Below, piece after piece: positions 20,695-31,613 of a DNA stretch of 64,000 bases (position 1 is its first letter; every line of letters begins with the position of its first letter). The DNA is taken from NCBI GenBank assembly GCA_028583415.1, contig CM053267.1, positions 26,894,902-26,958,901 on the forward strand, read 5' to 3'. A program made the translations under genes and the position numbers. Source of the stretch: Protea cynaroides. Lineage: Eukaryota; Streptophyta; Magnoliopsida; Proteales; Proteaceae. The notes beneath the pieces were generated by a model. That model made no database searches and was not told where the DNA came from. It worked only from the letters and a program-made list of their open reading frames with translations.

Positions 20695-22986
20695 GACCCG
20701 TATCAAACTAACCCGGTCTTACCACCTTGAACTAGGTTTAACCATCATGATCGAGTCAAATGGACCAAGGGTGTGAAGGAGATCGTGATCCCAGTTATCA
20801 AATCGACCCAAAAATACTTAAATTACGGGGAGGGTCGCATACCCAGCAAGGGAGGGTCGGACCCCCCAAGACAGAAAGTCAGACCCCCTGTTTTACAGAG
20901 GGAGTCGGACACTTTAGGAACCAGGGGTCGACGGGATCATCGACCCCCTCATCGACCCCCAGTTGCAGCCAGAAACTGAAATTAGGAAAGTTTCCAAATT
21001 TCGATTGGATTCCTTCCAAATCTCAATGGGACTTATTTTAGGAGTTCTTACTCTATAAATAGGATGTCCCTAAGCCTCTTTGACTCCTTTTACAACCCTA
21101 ATTGAATTGAGAGAAAGAGAAGAGAAGGAAGAGAAGAAGAATAAAAGCAAGGAAGAGAAGAAAGCAAAAAGGAGAAGAGTTGCAGAGAAGGAGTATACTT
21201 CTCAGGTATGGATACTAATTCCATGAGTTTCTACAGACCTTAGGTTAGATAATGAAGAGAGTGTGATCTCGGAGAAACCTAAACCATCAACCCATGGTTA
21301 TGTTTTCATAGAAAACCATGGGGGAATACATGAAAGCTATATAGGTGGGTGATTCATGGTTTTAAACCATGGAAGGTATGTTAAATGGAATGTAGGAGCA
21401 AGCCATAAGACCCCAAGCACGAAGAATGGACTGAAAGGAAGAAAATTGACCAAAACCATAGGGGATCGCATGAGGGGAGGGTCGATGGCCAATCGACCCT
21501 ACCAAACCATGAGCAATGACCCCCAGGGTTCTGGAAGTCCAGAATAGGGGGGGGTCGCACCAGGGGTCGATCATTACTTAGACCCTACCTCCGACCCCCA
21601 GTTAACAGAATGGTTTTTAAATTTAGAATAAATTCTAATTAAATGCTATCAACTTTGTTAGGTCTTCTAGCAATATAATAACATTATAAAGGTGATTTTA
21701 AAGCTTGGAAGAGTAGCTATTAACAAGCTAAGGTGAGGAAATAGAACTCTAAACTAATTGGTTATTAACAAACTATTTTTTCTTTTCTTGAGTCCAATGC
21801 CATGCTTGATTCTATGCGAATATGTTTGTAATGTGCATACAACATGTCATCCAATATTTCTATTATTTTCTCATGCATATTTACTTTATTGTTTGTCACA
21901 TGATGATGATGATGATAGGAATAGGCATGTGAATGTATGTATGTGGTTGGTGTAGTTGATGCGAGCGAGTATTAGAGGAGGTGTGATGGGAACGTCAATA
22001 AACGTTAACCTTTGGCGGGTCTCAGCACTTTAGCTCTATATCTAACTCAAGTCTTGTGCATTAGCATTGTCGTATCGCCATTACTTTAGCAGAACTATTA
22101 TGTCGTAGAGCATCAGGGGAGGTGGTCTCGGTCCTTGTAGTCTCTTACTCTACCGGGGGCCTTAGCTCTATCTCTATGGACATTCTGAGGGATGCTGGGG
22201 TGAGGCCTTGGATACATTTTTTGGCATTAGGATTGGTTAGTTGCGAGCCCAGTTTACAGCCCTCGCCAGCAGGGGCTTACATGTTGGTATGACATTGTAC
22301 AACAATAAACCTTAACCTTTTTTGTACAATGTTCATGATTTGGGTGCTTGTGAGTCGACGATAAACGTTACCTTCGGGCGGGGTCACACACTTGTGAGGC
22401 GGGGTCAATAAACGTTAACCTTTGACTACCTAAACCTTTCTATTGCATATTGAAAACTATAAATCAGACCAAAGATATGAATTGATTGCATGCATATGTA
22501 ATGTTGCATTGTTTTGTTTGCTCACTGAGCCGTGATGTGTGCTCACCCCTCGATGTTGAATATTTTTAGTTGATGATGCAGGTACTACAGTCGAAGATTA
22601 TGTCAATGCTCCAGTGTAAGGGAATGTAGCGGCGATGAAAGTTGAAGCTGAAGTGGATGCACATGATTCCTCTTGCGAGTGCAACTCATGTGTATTTGAT
22701 TAGATATTTTTTTAGTTTTTCTTATTTGGCTTTATTAAGGACATGTATTTGATATTTATTTGTCTCCGTTCATACAGAATAATTTGCTATTTAATATTAA
22801 TATCACAGTAGATTCTCAGTTCATTTTACTATAAGACTTCCGCTATTGTATATTTACTCTGATTATGAATATAGATGTATGGGGTTTAGATAAAATGGAT
22901 ATAGCCTATTCGAGATCCTGGTTGAACCGTTGGTTTGTTAGCGGTTCATCACACCATTCTGAATAGTGTGATATTGGGGTGTGACA
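20690..22986 (+). repeat. 3' LTR of element B
   Basis: 2297 bp, TGTAAGACCC to TGTGACA. TATA box 21054-21062, donor at 21733, GGTCGA-word blocks (about 20827-20960 and 21466-21600), acceptor at 22569. The U3 start is closer to the A 3' LTR than to B's own 5' LTR at several positions. Confidence 0.92.
22569..22703 (+). pseudogene. LTR-encoded 44-codon frame (B 3' LTR), one stop
   Basis: Same frame as 12831-12965; codon 17 (Tyr) is TAA at 22617-22619. The remainder, including SCEC, is conserved. Confidence 0.45.
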
Positions 22987-24449
22987 TAGGGTCGATGGAA
23001 CATCCGACCCTAGCATCGACCCCCAGCATTCGGGAAGCCCAGGAAAAGGATGGTCGCACCCAGGGTCGATGGAAGGTCCGACCCTGGCATCAACCCCCAG
23101 TTAACAGTAGGTTTTTAAAATCAGAATTAATTCTAATTAAATTCTATCGACTTGATTAGGTCTTCTAGTGATATAATATTGATATTTAGTTGATTCTTAA
23201 AGCTTGAAAGAGGATCTACAATCAAGCAAAGGTGAGGGAACAAGACCTAAACTAATTGGTTAATAATAAATTGTTTTATTCTTGAGTCCAATGCCGTGAT
23301 TGATTCTATGCGTGTATGCTTGTTATGTGCATTCAACATGTCATCCAATATTTCTATTATTACTGTTCATGCATATTTAAATTATTGTTTATAACGTGAT
23401 GATGATGATGATAGGAATAGGCATGTGGATGTATGTGTGTGATTGGTGTGCTTGATGTGAACGAGTATCAGGGGGAGGACGTGACACTGATTCCTGGTCA
23501 CCAGACTCTAGCTCTATCTCTAACTTAAGTCTTGTCCACTAATATCGTCGTATCGCCATTACCTTAGCGAAACTAATACATCGTAGGGTATCAGGGGGGA
23601 CGTGACACTGTGGTTCATCCTGGTCACCAGACCCTAGCTCTATCTCTATGGACGTATTGAGGGATGCTGGGGTGAGGCCTTGGATACACTGTTTGGCATT
23701 AAGATTGGTTAGTTGCGAGCCCAGTTTGTAAGCCCTTGCCAGCAGGGGCTTACGTGTTGGTATGGCACTGTACAACAATAAGCGTTAACCTTTATTGTAC
23801 AATGTTCATGGTGGGTGCATGTGGGATGACAATAAGTGTGACCTTTGGGCGGCTTCACACACTCGTGTATAGAGGAGGGGTCAATAAGCGTGACCTTTGA
23901 CCTCCAACCCTTTCTATAGCACATTGCAAACTTATTTACCAGATCAAAGATATGAATTGAATGCATGCATATGTATTGTTGCATTGTTTTGTTTTCTCAC
24001 TGAGCTCAAGTTGGAGAGCTGACCCTCGCGTGCATAATTCTTTTTAGTTTCTGATGTTGCAGGTACTATGATTGAAGATTATGTCGACACGCCAACATAT
24101 GAACATGTGGCGGCTATGATGAGTAAGCTGTGGAGGACTATTATGATTCGTTAAGCAAGCGTTCAACGGTGGATACGTTTAGTGTTTAGTTTTCGTATTT
24201 GGATATTGTAATATGTATTAAATTATGTTTTGGTTACTTGGAAATAAATGGAATATTAATTATTTATCATGATTAGACCTCAGTTCATTATCTGTAAGAC
24301 TTTCGCTATTTACTTTATTACCTCTGATTAATGTGGAATGTGTTTTGGTTTATCATATGTGGGATAGCCTATTCGAGATCCTGGTTGAACCGTTGGTTTA
24401 TTGACGGTTCATCACACCATTCTGCTTGGTACAGAATTGGGGTGTGATA
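22987..24449 (+). repeat. LTR fragment X (F-type subfamily)
   Basis: 3' two-thirds of a related LTR in plus orientation. It starts abruptly at the first GGGTCGATGG word after B's LTR end and runs to the LTR terminus (GGGGTGTGATA). The sequence around 23100-23240 matches the F LTR (reverse strand) better than A/B. Donor AAG|GTGAGG at 23231/23232, acceptor at 24047. The loop motif here reads AATAAGCGTTAACC/AATAAGTGTGACC. Its terminus lies directly against C gag. Confidence 0.8.
24047..24154 (+). pseudogene. LTR-encoded frame in X, diverged
   Basis: 35 codons plus TAA; keeps AGTMIEDYVDTPTY and VAAM, but the C-terminal part is out of register and SCEC is lost. Confidence 0.35.
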
Positions 24450-25602
24450 GGAATGGTCTAGTGTTCCCTCCACCTGAAGTCTCAGTAGTAGGCCTCTTCA
24501 GTCCCCTGTTTTGAGCAAAGAAGCTGTCTCTTTGGCTTGCTTCAATCACCCTAGCAATCTGTACAACCTCATTATACACCTTCTTCTCCAAACCCAAGAC
24601 GTGCTCCCTAATACTTCCTCACAATCCCATAGTGAACCTACAGGTTTTGGTCCTCCTCTTGCATGCTTGCTGGAGCGAAGAAAAATAGCTCTTCATACCT
24701 CTGCTGGTACGCATCAATAGTCAACCGGGATTGCTGCAGGTTGAGGAATTCCTTCTCCATTTGTTCATGGAAGCTCTTAGGAAAATACCTATCGAAGAAG
24801 GCTCCCTTGAATATTTCCCAGGTGATCTGGGTGTGCGAAGGCTCCCTTGAATATTTCCCAAGTGAACTGGGTGTGCTTCGTCTCCAAGTATGTTTGGGTA
24901 GAATTTAACTAGGCATTAGCATCTTCCTTAAGCATGTGCGTAGCAAATAGCACATTCTCATCCTCCGTGCAAGTCATCAGACGGAAGTTCTTCTCTATCT
25001 CAGCAACCTACTGTGTAGGCCACATTGGTTTTCCTGGTTTTCCTGTACAGGTAGGGGGTTTCAATTTCAAAAACCTATCCACCGCTTAGCTTAGGTCATT
25101 CTGCCCCTGTGCATTTGTTCCATACCATGGTGGTGGGTATGGATAGATCCCCTTGATAGACAGACGATGTTGAAAATTGGTGTGGTACTTGTGGGTTCTG
25201 TTCTTGGCCCATCGGTCCAGTGCTACCATCCACTGGCAGTGTGGTATTATTTTCCCCAGACTCAAGCGTACCTTCTATAGGGATATATCCTGGTGGCCTG
25301 AACATCTTCAGCATCTCATTTAAGAACACCTTCTGCTGAGCTTCCATCTGATAGACCAGATTCGTCACTATAGTCTCAGAGTTAGTGTAAGGAGGGCTTG
25401 GCAGATTTGTTGGTGCTCTGTAACTCTGCCCTTCTCCACCATTTCTCATTGGTATCCTGTCCCCATCATCCCTCATTGGGGTTCCATCTTCTGGGTTCAG
25501 GTTTTGCTCACCAATGTTTCCTGCTTCCACATTGTCCTCGGCTTGATGCACCATTGAGTGGTGACATTTTCGTGAACCTTTGCAACCATTTCTGCCTACC
25601 AT
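24450..25602 (-). pseudogene. gag of element C, truncated and broken
   Basis: Starts MVGRNG at 25602. The N-terminal 168 codons are open, Gln/Met-containing as in other gags of the family; after 25096 the frame is broken repeatedly, but SIREHVLGLEKKVYNE (near 24590) is clearly the same gag domain as in A/B. A 40-bp tandem duplication lies at 24797-24876. It is cut at 24449 by LTR X before the zinc knuckle. Confidence 0.7.
24797..24876 (-). repeat. 40-bp tandem duplication in C gag
   Basis: 24797-24836 is repeated at 24837-24876 with two differences. The unit is not a multiple of three, so it breaks the frame. Confidence 0.85.
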
Positions 25603-26481
25603 CTTAGATTACTCTTTCCTGTTTATATCTGAGAAGAATACATAACACATGAGGTACATTGGAATAGTTACTTTTATCATGATAGTGTTAGTCTTTAACA
25701 GTGCGAGGCGAAAATTGTCATGGAAACTTTAAATCAAAATTTAAAAATTTTCTCAAAATTTTCTGTGCTTAGAATACTTGTCCGATCGCAACATACCGGT
25801 CGTGACACTGTATATTGTAGTGCGACTGGTATGTCGAGGTGGACAAACCTCTCAGACTTCTCGAGAGTTACTAGTTGATGTACTAGTCACACCTCTATAT
25901 GGTATGGTGCGACCGGTATGTTCGATTGGTCAACACCCTACTGTGGTCGAGAGGTACCGGTCGCAGGTACCAAGGGGTACCGGTCGACCGTATAGGGCAA
26001 AACCATCGACTGGTATGCCCTGAAAGACTTTAAAATCTTGATTTTTGACTCTTTTCCTCATTTTCTTCTTTCCATTTACTCTGGTGGCGATTCCCCTTTG
26101 ACTTAGTGAGTAACTACAGTCCGACTGGTGGTTGTAGAAGCGATTCTTTTCTTCCAGGAGTGCTTTACAACCTCTCCAAGTAATTTCCTTCCTCTTTCTC
26201 TTTTACATCGTTTCTTCATGGTTTCTGACCAAAAACTAGGTTTTCCTAGATTTAGAAGATTCTAACCGTAGAAACTCTTTTTCTTTAGCTTAGAAATAGT
26301 TTTGGGACTCCTATGAACAAAAGCCCTCAACTTATTTGAGGTTCCATCGTATGATTTTCTCAAAATCGAAAATTTTGGATTTTTGACCTAGGTTTTGGTC
26401 AAAAATCGATTTTTCTTGTAATTGTTGAATTTCTTGCTTGTTTGATGATTGTTTGGTCTCTATATGTTTCTAAATTGTTAC
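25603..26481. promoter_or_regulatory. Divergent leader between gag and aORF (element C)
   Basis: Carries about a dozen ACCGGTCG, GCGACCGGTATG and GGTCGACC words at 25785-26015, the same vocabulary as the C LTR. The remainder is AT-rich, without ORFs. Confidence 0.5.
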
Positions 26482-26599
26482 GTAAGTCCTTCTCCCCAGA
26501 TTTTGGGTGAGTTCGAGGCCTTTGCTTGAAATATTGTCATCGTGCTGTCAAAATTTCGAATTTTTTTGACTAATTTTCATTGTTTTATATTGTTTGTAG
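26482..26599 (+). other. Predicted leader intron of C aORF
   Basis: Donor TTAC|GTAAGT at 26481/26482, acceptor TTTGTAG ending at 26599, 118 bp, nine bases before the ATG at 26609. The position matches the A, B and F introns although the sequence has diverged. Confidence 0.55.
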
Positions 26600-26608
26600 T
26601 TAAAAAAA

Positions 26609-27868
26609 ATGTCTCAGCGTCCAGGTGTTGGTAAGCACGCATACGCTCCAGGCATGAACTATCCACACCTGCCGGTTCCACAGTTTGATGAGTGGTGGTT
26701 TCGTTTGGCCGCGGCGCAAGCCCATTTTCCATGGTTTGAAGAGAAAAACATAGAATCTGGACGCTGCGTAAACGTGGAGCAGCTACAACGATTTGATGTT
26801 GAAGCAGCCTTTGGTGTACTTGGGTGGTTACCAGTAATCACCTATACAATGACTACCTGACCAAACCTGGTCAAGCACTTCTACGCTAACCTGGAGGTCG
26901 AGGGGGATGTTAACGATTTCAGCCATGGTAGGGACCTCTGCCTCACCAGCTTTGTCAAGGGTGTCTCCATATCATTCAACACTCACCCACTCGCTGATCT
27001 CTTGGGGATTCCTAATGATGGTGATTTGGTTTACTGCACTCCCAAGATGAAAGGCTTCCTTACTGATGATCTACGCCAGGAAGTTTCAGAGCAGATCCTT
27101 AACCCAGGGGCGCCCATGAAAGCTGCCAGTTTGAGACCTGTTCCTCGAGTATATTGTCGCATTATCCAGCATGATATTGTTTCTCAGAGCGACCACTACA
27201 GTGAGTTATCTCAGCTCACCCAGTACCTGACTTATTGTGTCTGCACTAGGGAGCGGGTTTGTCTTCCTTATATTATCATCAGGACTATGCGTCAGGCTAC
27301 CATGCTCGACCAGATAAGCAACCTTCCATATGACCGGTGTATCACTACACTCCTACAACGCTTTCGAGTGGACATGAGGGATGAGATTGTGGTCGAGGAC
27401 ACCATGACATTAGACATTGTTTGGGATGCCATTGTCCGGATGAAGATGGATAACCTACCGATCAGTGATGAGGAGTTAGAGGCTCGTCCTCATCCTCTTA
27501 GGAGGGTAGCGACAGCGGCAGCAGCAGCAGCCAATGCAGCTTATGTAGAAGAGGCAGGGGATGATAATGATGATGATCAGATGGAGGACGTTCCTGCATC
27601 AGAACTGCAGCCCAAACCTGTAGTGGGACCATCCTAGCCTCCTCCCGATACTGTCATGGGTATGTTTTTGGAGATTCGGGATGCCCAGCGCGAGATGAAC
27701 CGTGACCTAGGGCGCCTCTCCCGCAGCCTCAGAGTCACTCCGGAGTAGGTACACTGGCTCAGGTTCGCATATGAGCGTGATTATGACATCACTGACCCTA
27801 TTCTTTCGATGCCCCCCATGATAGATCACTTCAATTTCTCTCTCATGCTTCAGTATAGTTTATTATAA
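26609..27868 (+). pseudogene. Antisense ORF (aORF) of element C, broken by stops
   Basis: Homologous to the aORFs of A, B and F at moderate identity. Starts MSQRPG; motifs in order: GVLGWLPVITY, TSFVKGVSISF, DLLGIPNDG, VYCRIIQHDI, LPYIII, NLPYDR, then an Ala-rich/acidic tail and ERDYD near the C terminus. Stops: TGA at 26858 (where relatives have Arg, so CGA origin), TAG at 27635, TAG at 27746; natural end TAA about 27866. No frameshift is seen across more than 400 codons, in spite of strong divergence. It is antisense to C's gag. Confidence 0.7.
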
Positions 27869-28149
27869 CAGGATAACTGTCCAGTTTGTGGTCTGTACCC
27901 TGTGGTACAATTAGCTTTTACTCTTTGGATGTTTATGATTATTTTTACCTGTTTAACATGGTTTTCTATCTAGAGCGTGACTGTTCATTAAGTTCTTATT
28001 TCAGTATAGTATGTTTGGCTCTTTCTTATTTAGTCTCAGGCATCAAACAGGTGCTTAAGGTGTGTTTTTAATAAGACTTTTAAATTTTACCTATCTCAGT
28101 TCATTGACTCTGTTAGGTGCAAATATGGTCTATTGGACACAACCTAAGT

Positions 28150-28161
28150 GCTCTGATACCA
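28150..28161 (-). other. Primer-binding site, element C
   Basis: Reverse complement of TGGTATCAGAGC, three bases from the LTR end at 28165. Confidence 0.9.
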
Positions 28162-28164
28162 AGT

Positions 28165-30353
28165 TGTCACACCCCAATTTCGGCTAAACCAGAAGTGTGA
28201 GTGAATCATCACTGAACCAACGGTTCACACCAGGATCTCAATAAGACTGTGTCCACTCATACAAACCATTGCACATAACCATAATCAGAATATAATTAAA
28301 TACAGTAGAAGTCTTAAATTAAATGAACTGAGTACTTCTATTGATAAATGAAATAAATTAACCAATTACTCTAAGTACCAAAACGTAACTAAATATCTTT
28401 ACATCATTCATAAATCCAACTAAAAATAAATAGAATAAACAAATCAAATATCCTAGAGGTACACGTAGAAAGGGCACTCGCATGAAGCATCATGCTCGTC
28501 CTCCCCTGCTTGCACTTCCAAGGCAGCAGCACCTCCATACATTGGAGCATCCACGTAGTCCTCCACAGTGTAACCTGCATCAACATCTAAAAACATGTAC
28601 ATATACAAGGGTGAGCTCACAACTTAGCTCAGTAAGACAATTAGACAATGCAACACACATCATGCATGAGTGACATTTACATTATGGTCTGGTTTTAAGT
28701 TTGCAATGTGCTATAGAAAGGATTGGCGGCCACCGCACCTCTATACACGAGTGTGTGAATCCGCCTAATGGATCAAACACCACTATTGTCCCACATGCAC
28801 CCACCATGGAACAGAGATAGAGCTAAAGTGTCTGGATCACACACCGCCAATACTTCCCCTGATGTCTTATCCATACCAACACGTAAGCCCCTATTGGCGA
28901 GGGATTGCAAACTGGGCTCGCAATTAACCAATCCTATATGTCATCATAGTAGGCCCTATCCCAGCACAACTCCCTACAGCATTGAGATAGGGCTCGAGTC
29001 TAGTGGTCAGGCCGGAGACCACAATGCCACTTCCTCCCCTTGATACCCTACCCGCATCAAGCATGCTAAGACAAAAGCGATACGAAAAGGTGCTAGTGTG
29101 AGAAATGATCCTAGACCCCAGTCCCTTCCCATTCCACACACCAACGAAAATAATCACATGCCTAATAATCACATCCTAACATAGCGAGTATGCATGAACA
29201 AAATAATAACTGAAAGTAAAGATGACAAGTGAGTATGCACAAACACCATTCCACATAATCACAATTACTGACAACGTTTTACTGTTATTAAGTTATTAAG
29301 GTTTAGGTGTGATTCTCTTACCTGACGCTTGATTTCTAGCTTGCTCCGTGTCACCGAATCCAAACTTTCTAACACAGGGTCCTAAACGATGTTAGGGTTG
29401 AATTAGAATAATTTTCTTAGGATTCACGTCGATAAAAAACCAACTGGTATTGAAAACACCCTCATAGTGCATACCGATCGTAGGTACCAATCACAGTACT
29501 GTGGGGCAAGACGCGACCGATATGGTCGATCAATCCCCCATAGACCAGTCCCCGAGAGGTACTGGTCACAGTACCGGTCGCATATGGTGCGACCGGTATG
29601 GTTGATCGGTATGCCTCCGGAAGACCACCAATCTTTGTGTTCGCCTTCCGTCGGTCACCCATTATTGGTCTAGGATTTCTCCTATGCATTCTAGGCCTGA
29701 GCAATGAGTTAGAGTTGTTTCATGTCCCATTCCAGTCCTAGTTCCTATGATTCATTACCTAGAATTCGAATCTAGGGTTTATCGACTGTATTAGGGTTTG
29801 ACGACAGTTTAAGGGTTTTGGGTCAATACCTCGCTTTGCATGGTATTGATCAATTCATGATTAATCATCTATAATGCTTAACTTAGAGAGAAGTTCAAGC
29901 ACTTACAGCTGGTTAGCAACCATGGTGTTCTTCGTCCAATAGCGGCTCCCCTCCTACCTTTCTTAGCTCCTTCTCCTTCTTCGATCTCTTTCTCCTCTCT
30001 AGGGTTTGTGAGAAGCAAATCAAAGAGTTCTAAGGGGGTTTAAGGGTCCTTAAATAGACTAGGATAGAGTTTAGGAAGTTTTCTTATGTTAGAAAAGTCC
30101 CTAGGCTCGAGATTTAGAAAGCAGGACCCACAGGGATCCGTTTTCAGATCTAACCAGTCTGCCTTTGCAGACATACCGGTCGACCGGTACCATCGACTAG
30201 TACCATAGATCGGTATGAAAAGTATCATACTTTTAGGTCCATTTTTGTACCTGATTGTCATCCGCTCGTCCCGTCTGGCTCGGTGATGATTGGAAGACTT
30301 GTTACGATATGAATTAAAGGTTTAGATTGAGTTATTGGAGTGCGGGTCTTACA
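28165..30353 (-). repeat. 5' LTR of element C
   Basis: 2189 bp, minus orientation, from TGTAAGACCC (30353) to TGTGACA (28165). Word blocks at about 29465-29620 and 30170-30225 (ACCGGTCGACCGGT type), donor CAG|GTAAG at 29322/29321, acceptor at 28587. The TAAACGTTAACC loop of A/B is replaced at the same place by a GGATCAAACACC-type loop (near 28775 and 28838). Confidence 0.88.
28453..28587 (-). CDS. LTR-encoded conserved 44-codon frame (C LTR)
   Basis: Exactly 44 codons plus TAG, aligning without gaps to the A/B frame: DAG, T-x-EDY, DAP, EV, HD-x-SCEC. At least 12 codons differ from A only at synonymous third positions (for example EDY is GAG GAC TAC here and GAA GAT TAT in A). It follows the acceptor TTTTTAG; the donor partner at 29321 is CAG|GTAAG. 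It lacks an ATG at the start. In C the phase-carried codons before the donor are open, unlike A/B. Confidence 0.5.
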   Translation of the reverse strand, partial: DVDAGYTVEDYVDAPMYGGAAALEVQAGEDEHDASCECPFYVYL

Positions 30354-30473
30354 TGAACTGAGTTCTACATTGTAAATATAGTAACCAATTATTCTCCACA
30401 CCAAAACATAAATAAGATATTTATTAAATCACTTATAAAATCCAACTGAAACAAATAACTAAATCAAAACGTT

Positions 30474-30608
30474 CTAGAGCTAGACGTAGTAATTGCACTC
30501 ACATGAAGCGTTATGCTTGTCCTCCCCTGCTTACACTTCCAAGATAGCAATACCTCCATATACTGGAGCATTCATTTATTCCTCCACAGTATAACCTGCA
30601 TCAACCTC
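30474..30608 (-). pseudogene. LTR-encoded 44-codon frame in D, three stops
   Basis: Same length (135 bp) and register as C; stops at codons 11 (TAA), 26 (TAA, from CAA as in C) and 43 (TAG); SCEC is conserved. Confidence 0.4.
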
Positions 30609-31608
30609 TAAAAACATGTATATATACAAGGATGAGCTCACAACTTAGTTAAGGAAGAAAATTAGACAATGCAATAAGCAATACAGATGAGTAACATTCA
30701 CATTTGGTTCGGTATACTTGCACAGTGCTATGGTAAGGTTTGGCGCCACCGCACCTCCATGCATGAGAGTGTGAGCATATCCAACGGATCACACACTGCT
30801 GTTGTCCCACATCACTCACTCCGATATAGAGATAGAGCTAGAGTCTGGTGGGTAGGCTGCGCCTCCATCTTATGTCCTCCCCCTGATACCCTCTACCGTA
30901 TCAATACTTACACCCCTATTGGCGAGGGCTTACAAGTGGATTTGTCACTAACCAATCCAATATGTCATCACAGTAGGCCCCATCCCAGTACATCTCCCTA
31001 TGGCATAGAGAGAGGGCTAGAGTCTGGTGGCCAGACCGGAGACCACAATGCCACGACCTCCCCTTGATACCCTACCTGCACCAGGCATGCTAAGACAATA
31101 GCGATACAAAAATGCGCTTGTGTGAGGAATGATCTAAGACCCCAGACCCTTCCCATTCCACACACCAACGAAAACATTCTCATGCCTAACACATAATTTT
31201 AGCATAGCAAGTATGCATGAATAAATATAATAAGTGAAAGTAAAGATGACATGTGAATATGCACAAGCAACACTCCATAGAACAAGGTAATTATTAGCAA
31301 TGTTAAACTGTTATTAGTTAATTAGGGTTTGGGTCTGATTCCTTACCTGACGCTTGATTGTTAGCTTGTCCTGTGTCATAAAGTCCAACCTCGCTATCAC
31401 AAGGTCCTACACAACGTTAGGGTTTAGTTAGAATAAGTTCCTTAGGGTTTACATTGGTAGAAAACCAACTGGGTCAAAAACCAATCCATTTTGGATATAC
31501 TGGATGCATATATCGATCGCAGGTCACTATACAGTGGTGTGACCGATATAGTAGATCGGATAGCCTTGGCAGGCTACCCGAAGGTACCGATCGCATATAC
31601 CGGTCGCA

Positions 31609-31613
31609 CCTAG
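31609..31613. repeat. Target-site duplication of solo LTR E (left)
   Basis: CCTAG, repeated at 33959-33963 on the other side of E; 5 bp is the expected size for Ty3/gypsy integration. Confidence 0.88.

Larger units (their letters stand above)
10935..22986 (+). mobile_element. Element B: full-length Tekay-like chromovirus
   Basis: 12.05 kb with both LTRs, primer site, antisense ORF, gag, pol with chromodomain and polypurine tract. Flanking 5-mers are TAATC (10930-10934) and TAGGG (22987-22991), so there is no target duplication. A hand comparison of the first ~290 bp of its two LTRs shows about 17 differences, so it is not a recent insertion, or its ends come from different elements. Coding regions have few breaks and B serves as the reference for A. 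Confidence 0.92.
24450..30353 (-). mobile_element. Element C: 5' half of a chromovirus-family element
   Basis: Minus-strand element of a diverged subfamily. Present: 5' LTR (28165-30353), primer site (28150-28161), aORF (26609-27868, plus), leader, and gag up to the point where LTR X begins. The rest of gag, all of pol and the 3' LTR are absent. Its words are ACCGGTCG/GGTCGACC instead of the G-run type of A, B and F. Confidence 0.82.
30354..31613 (-). repeat. LTR fragment D, first part
   Basis: C-type LTR in minus orientation whose last ~170 bp are missing where C's LTR begins (30353/30354). It is interrupted at 31613 by solo LTR E. Donor CAG|GTAAG at 31347/31346. ACCGGT-type words at about 31510-31605. 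The 44-codon frame lies at 30474-30608 and is broken. Confidence 0.82.

Noticed and set aside
10935..22986. A and B as one tandem array sharing an LTR
   Set aside because: Between them are a truncated and a complete LTR, not one shared LTR, so the simple unequal-exchange product does not fit.
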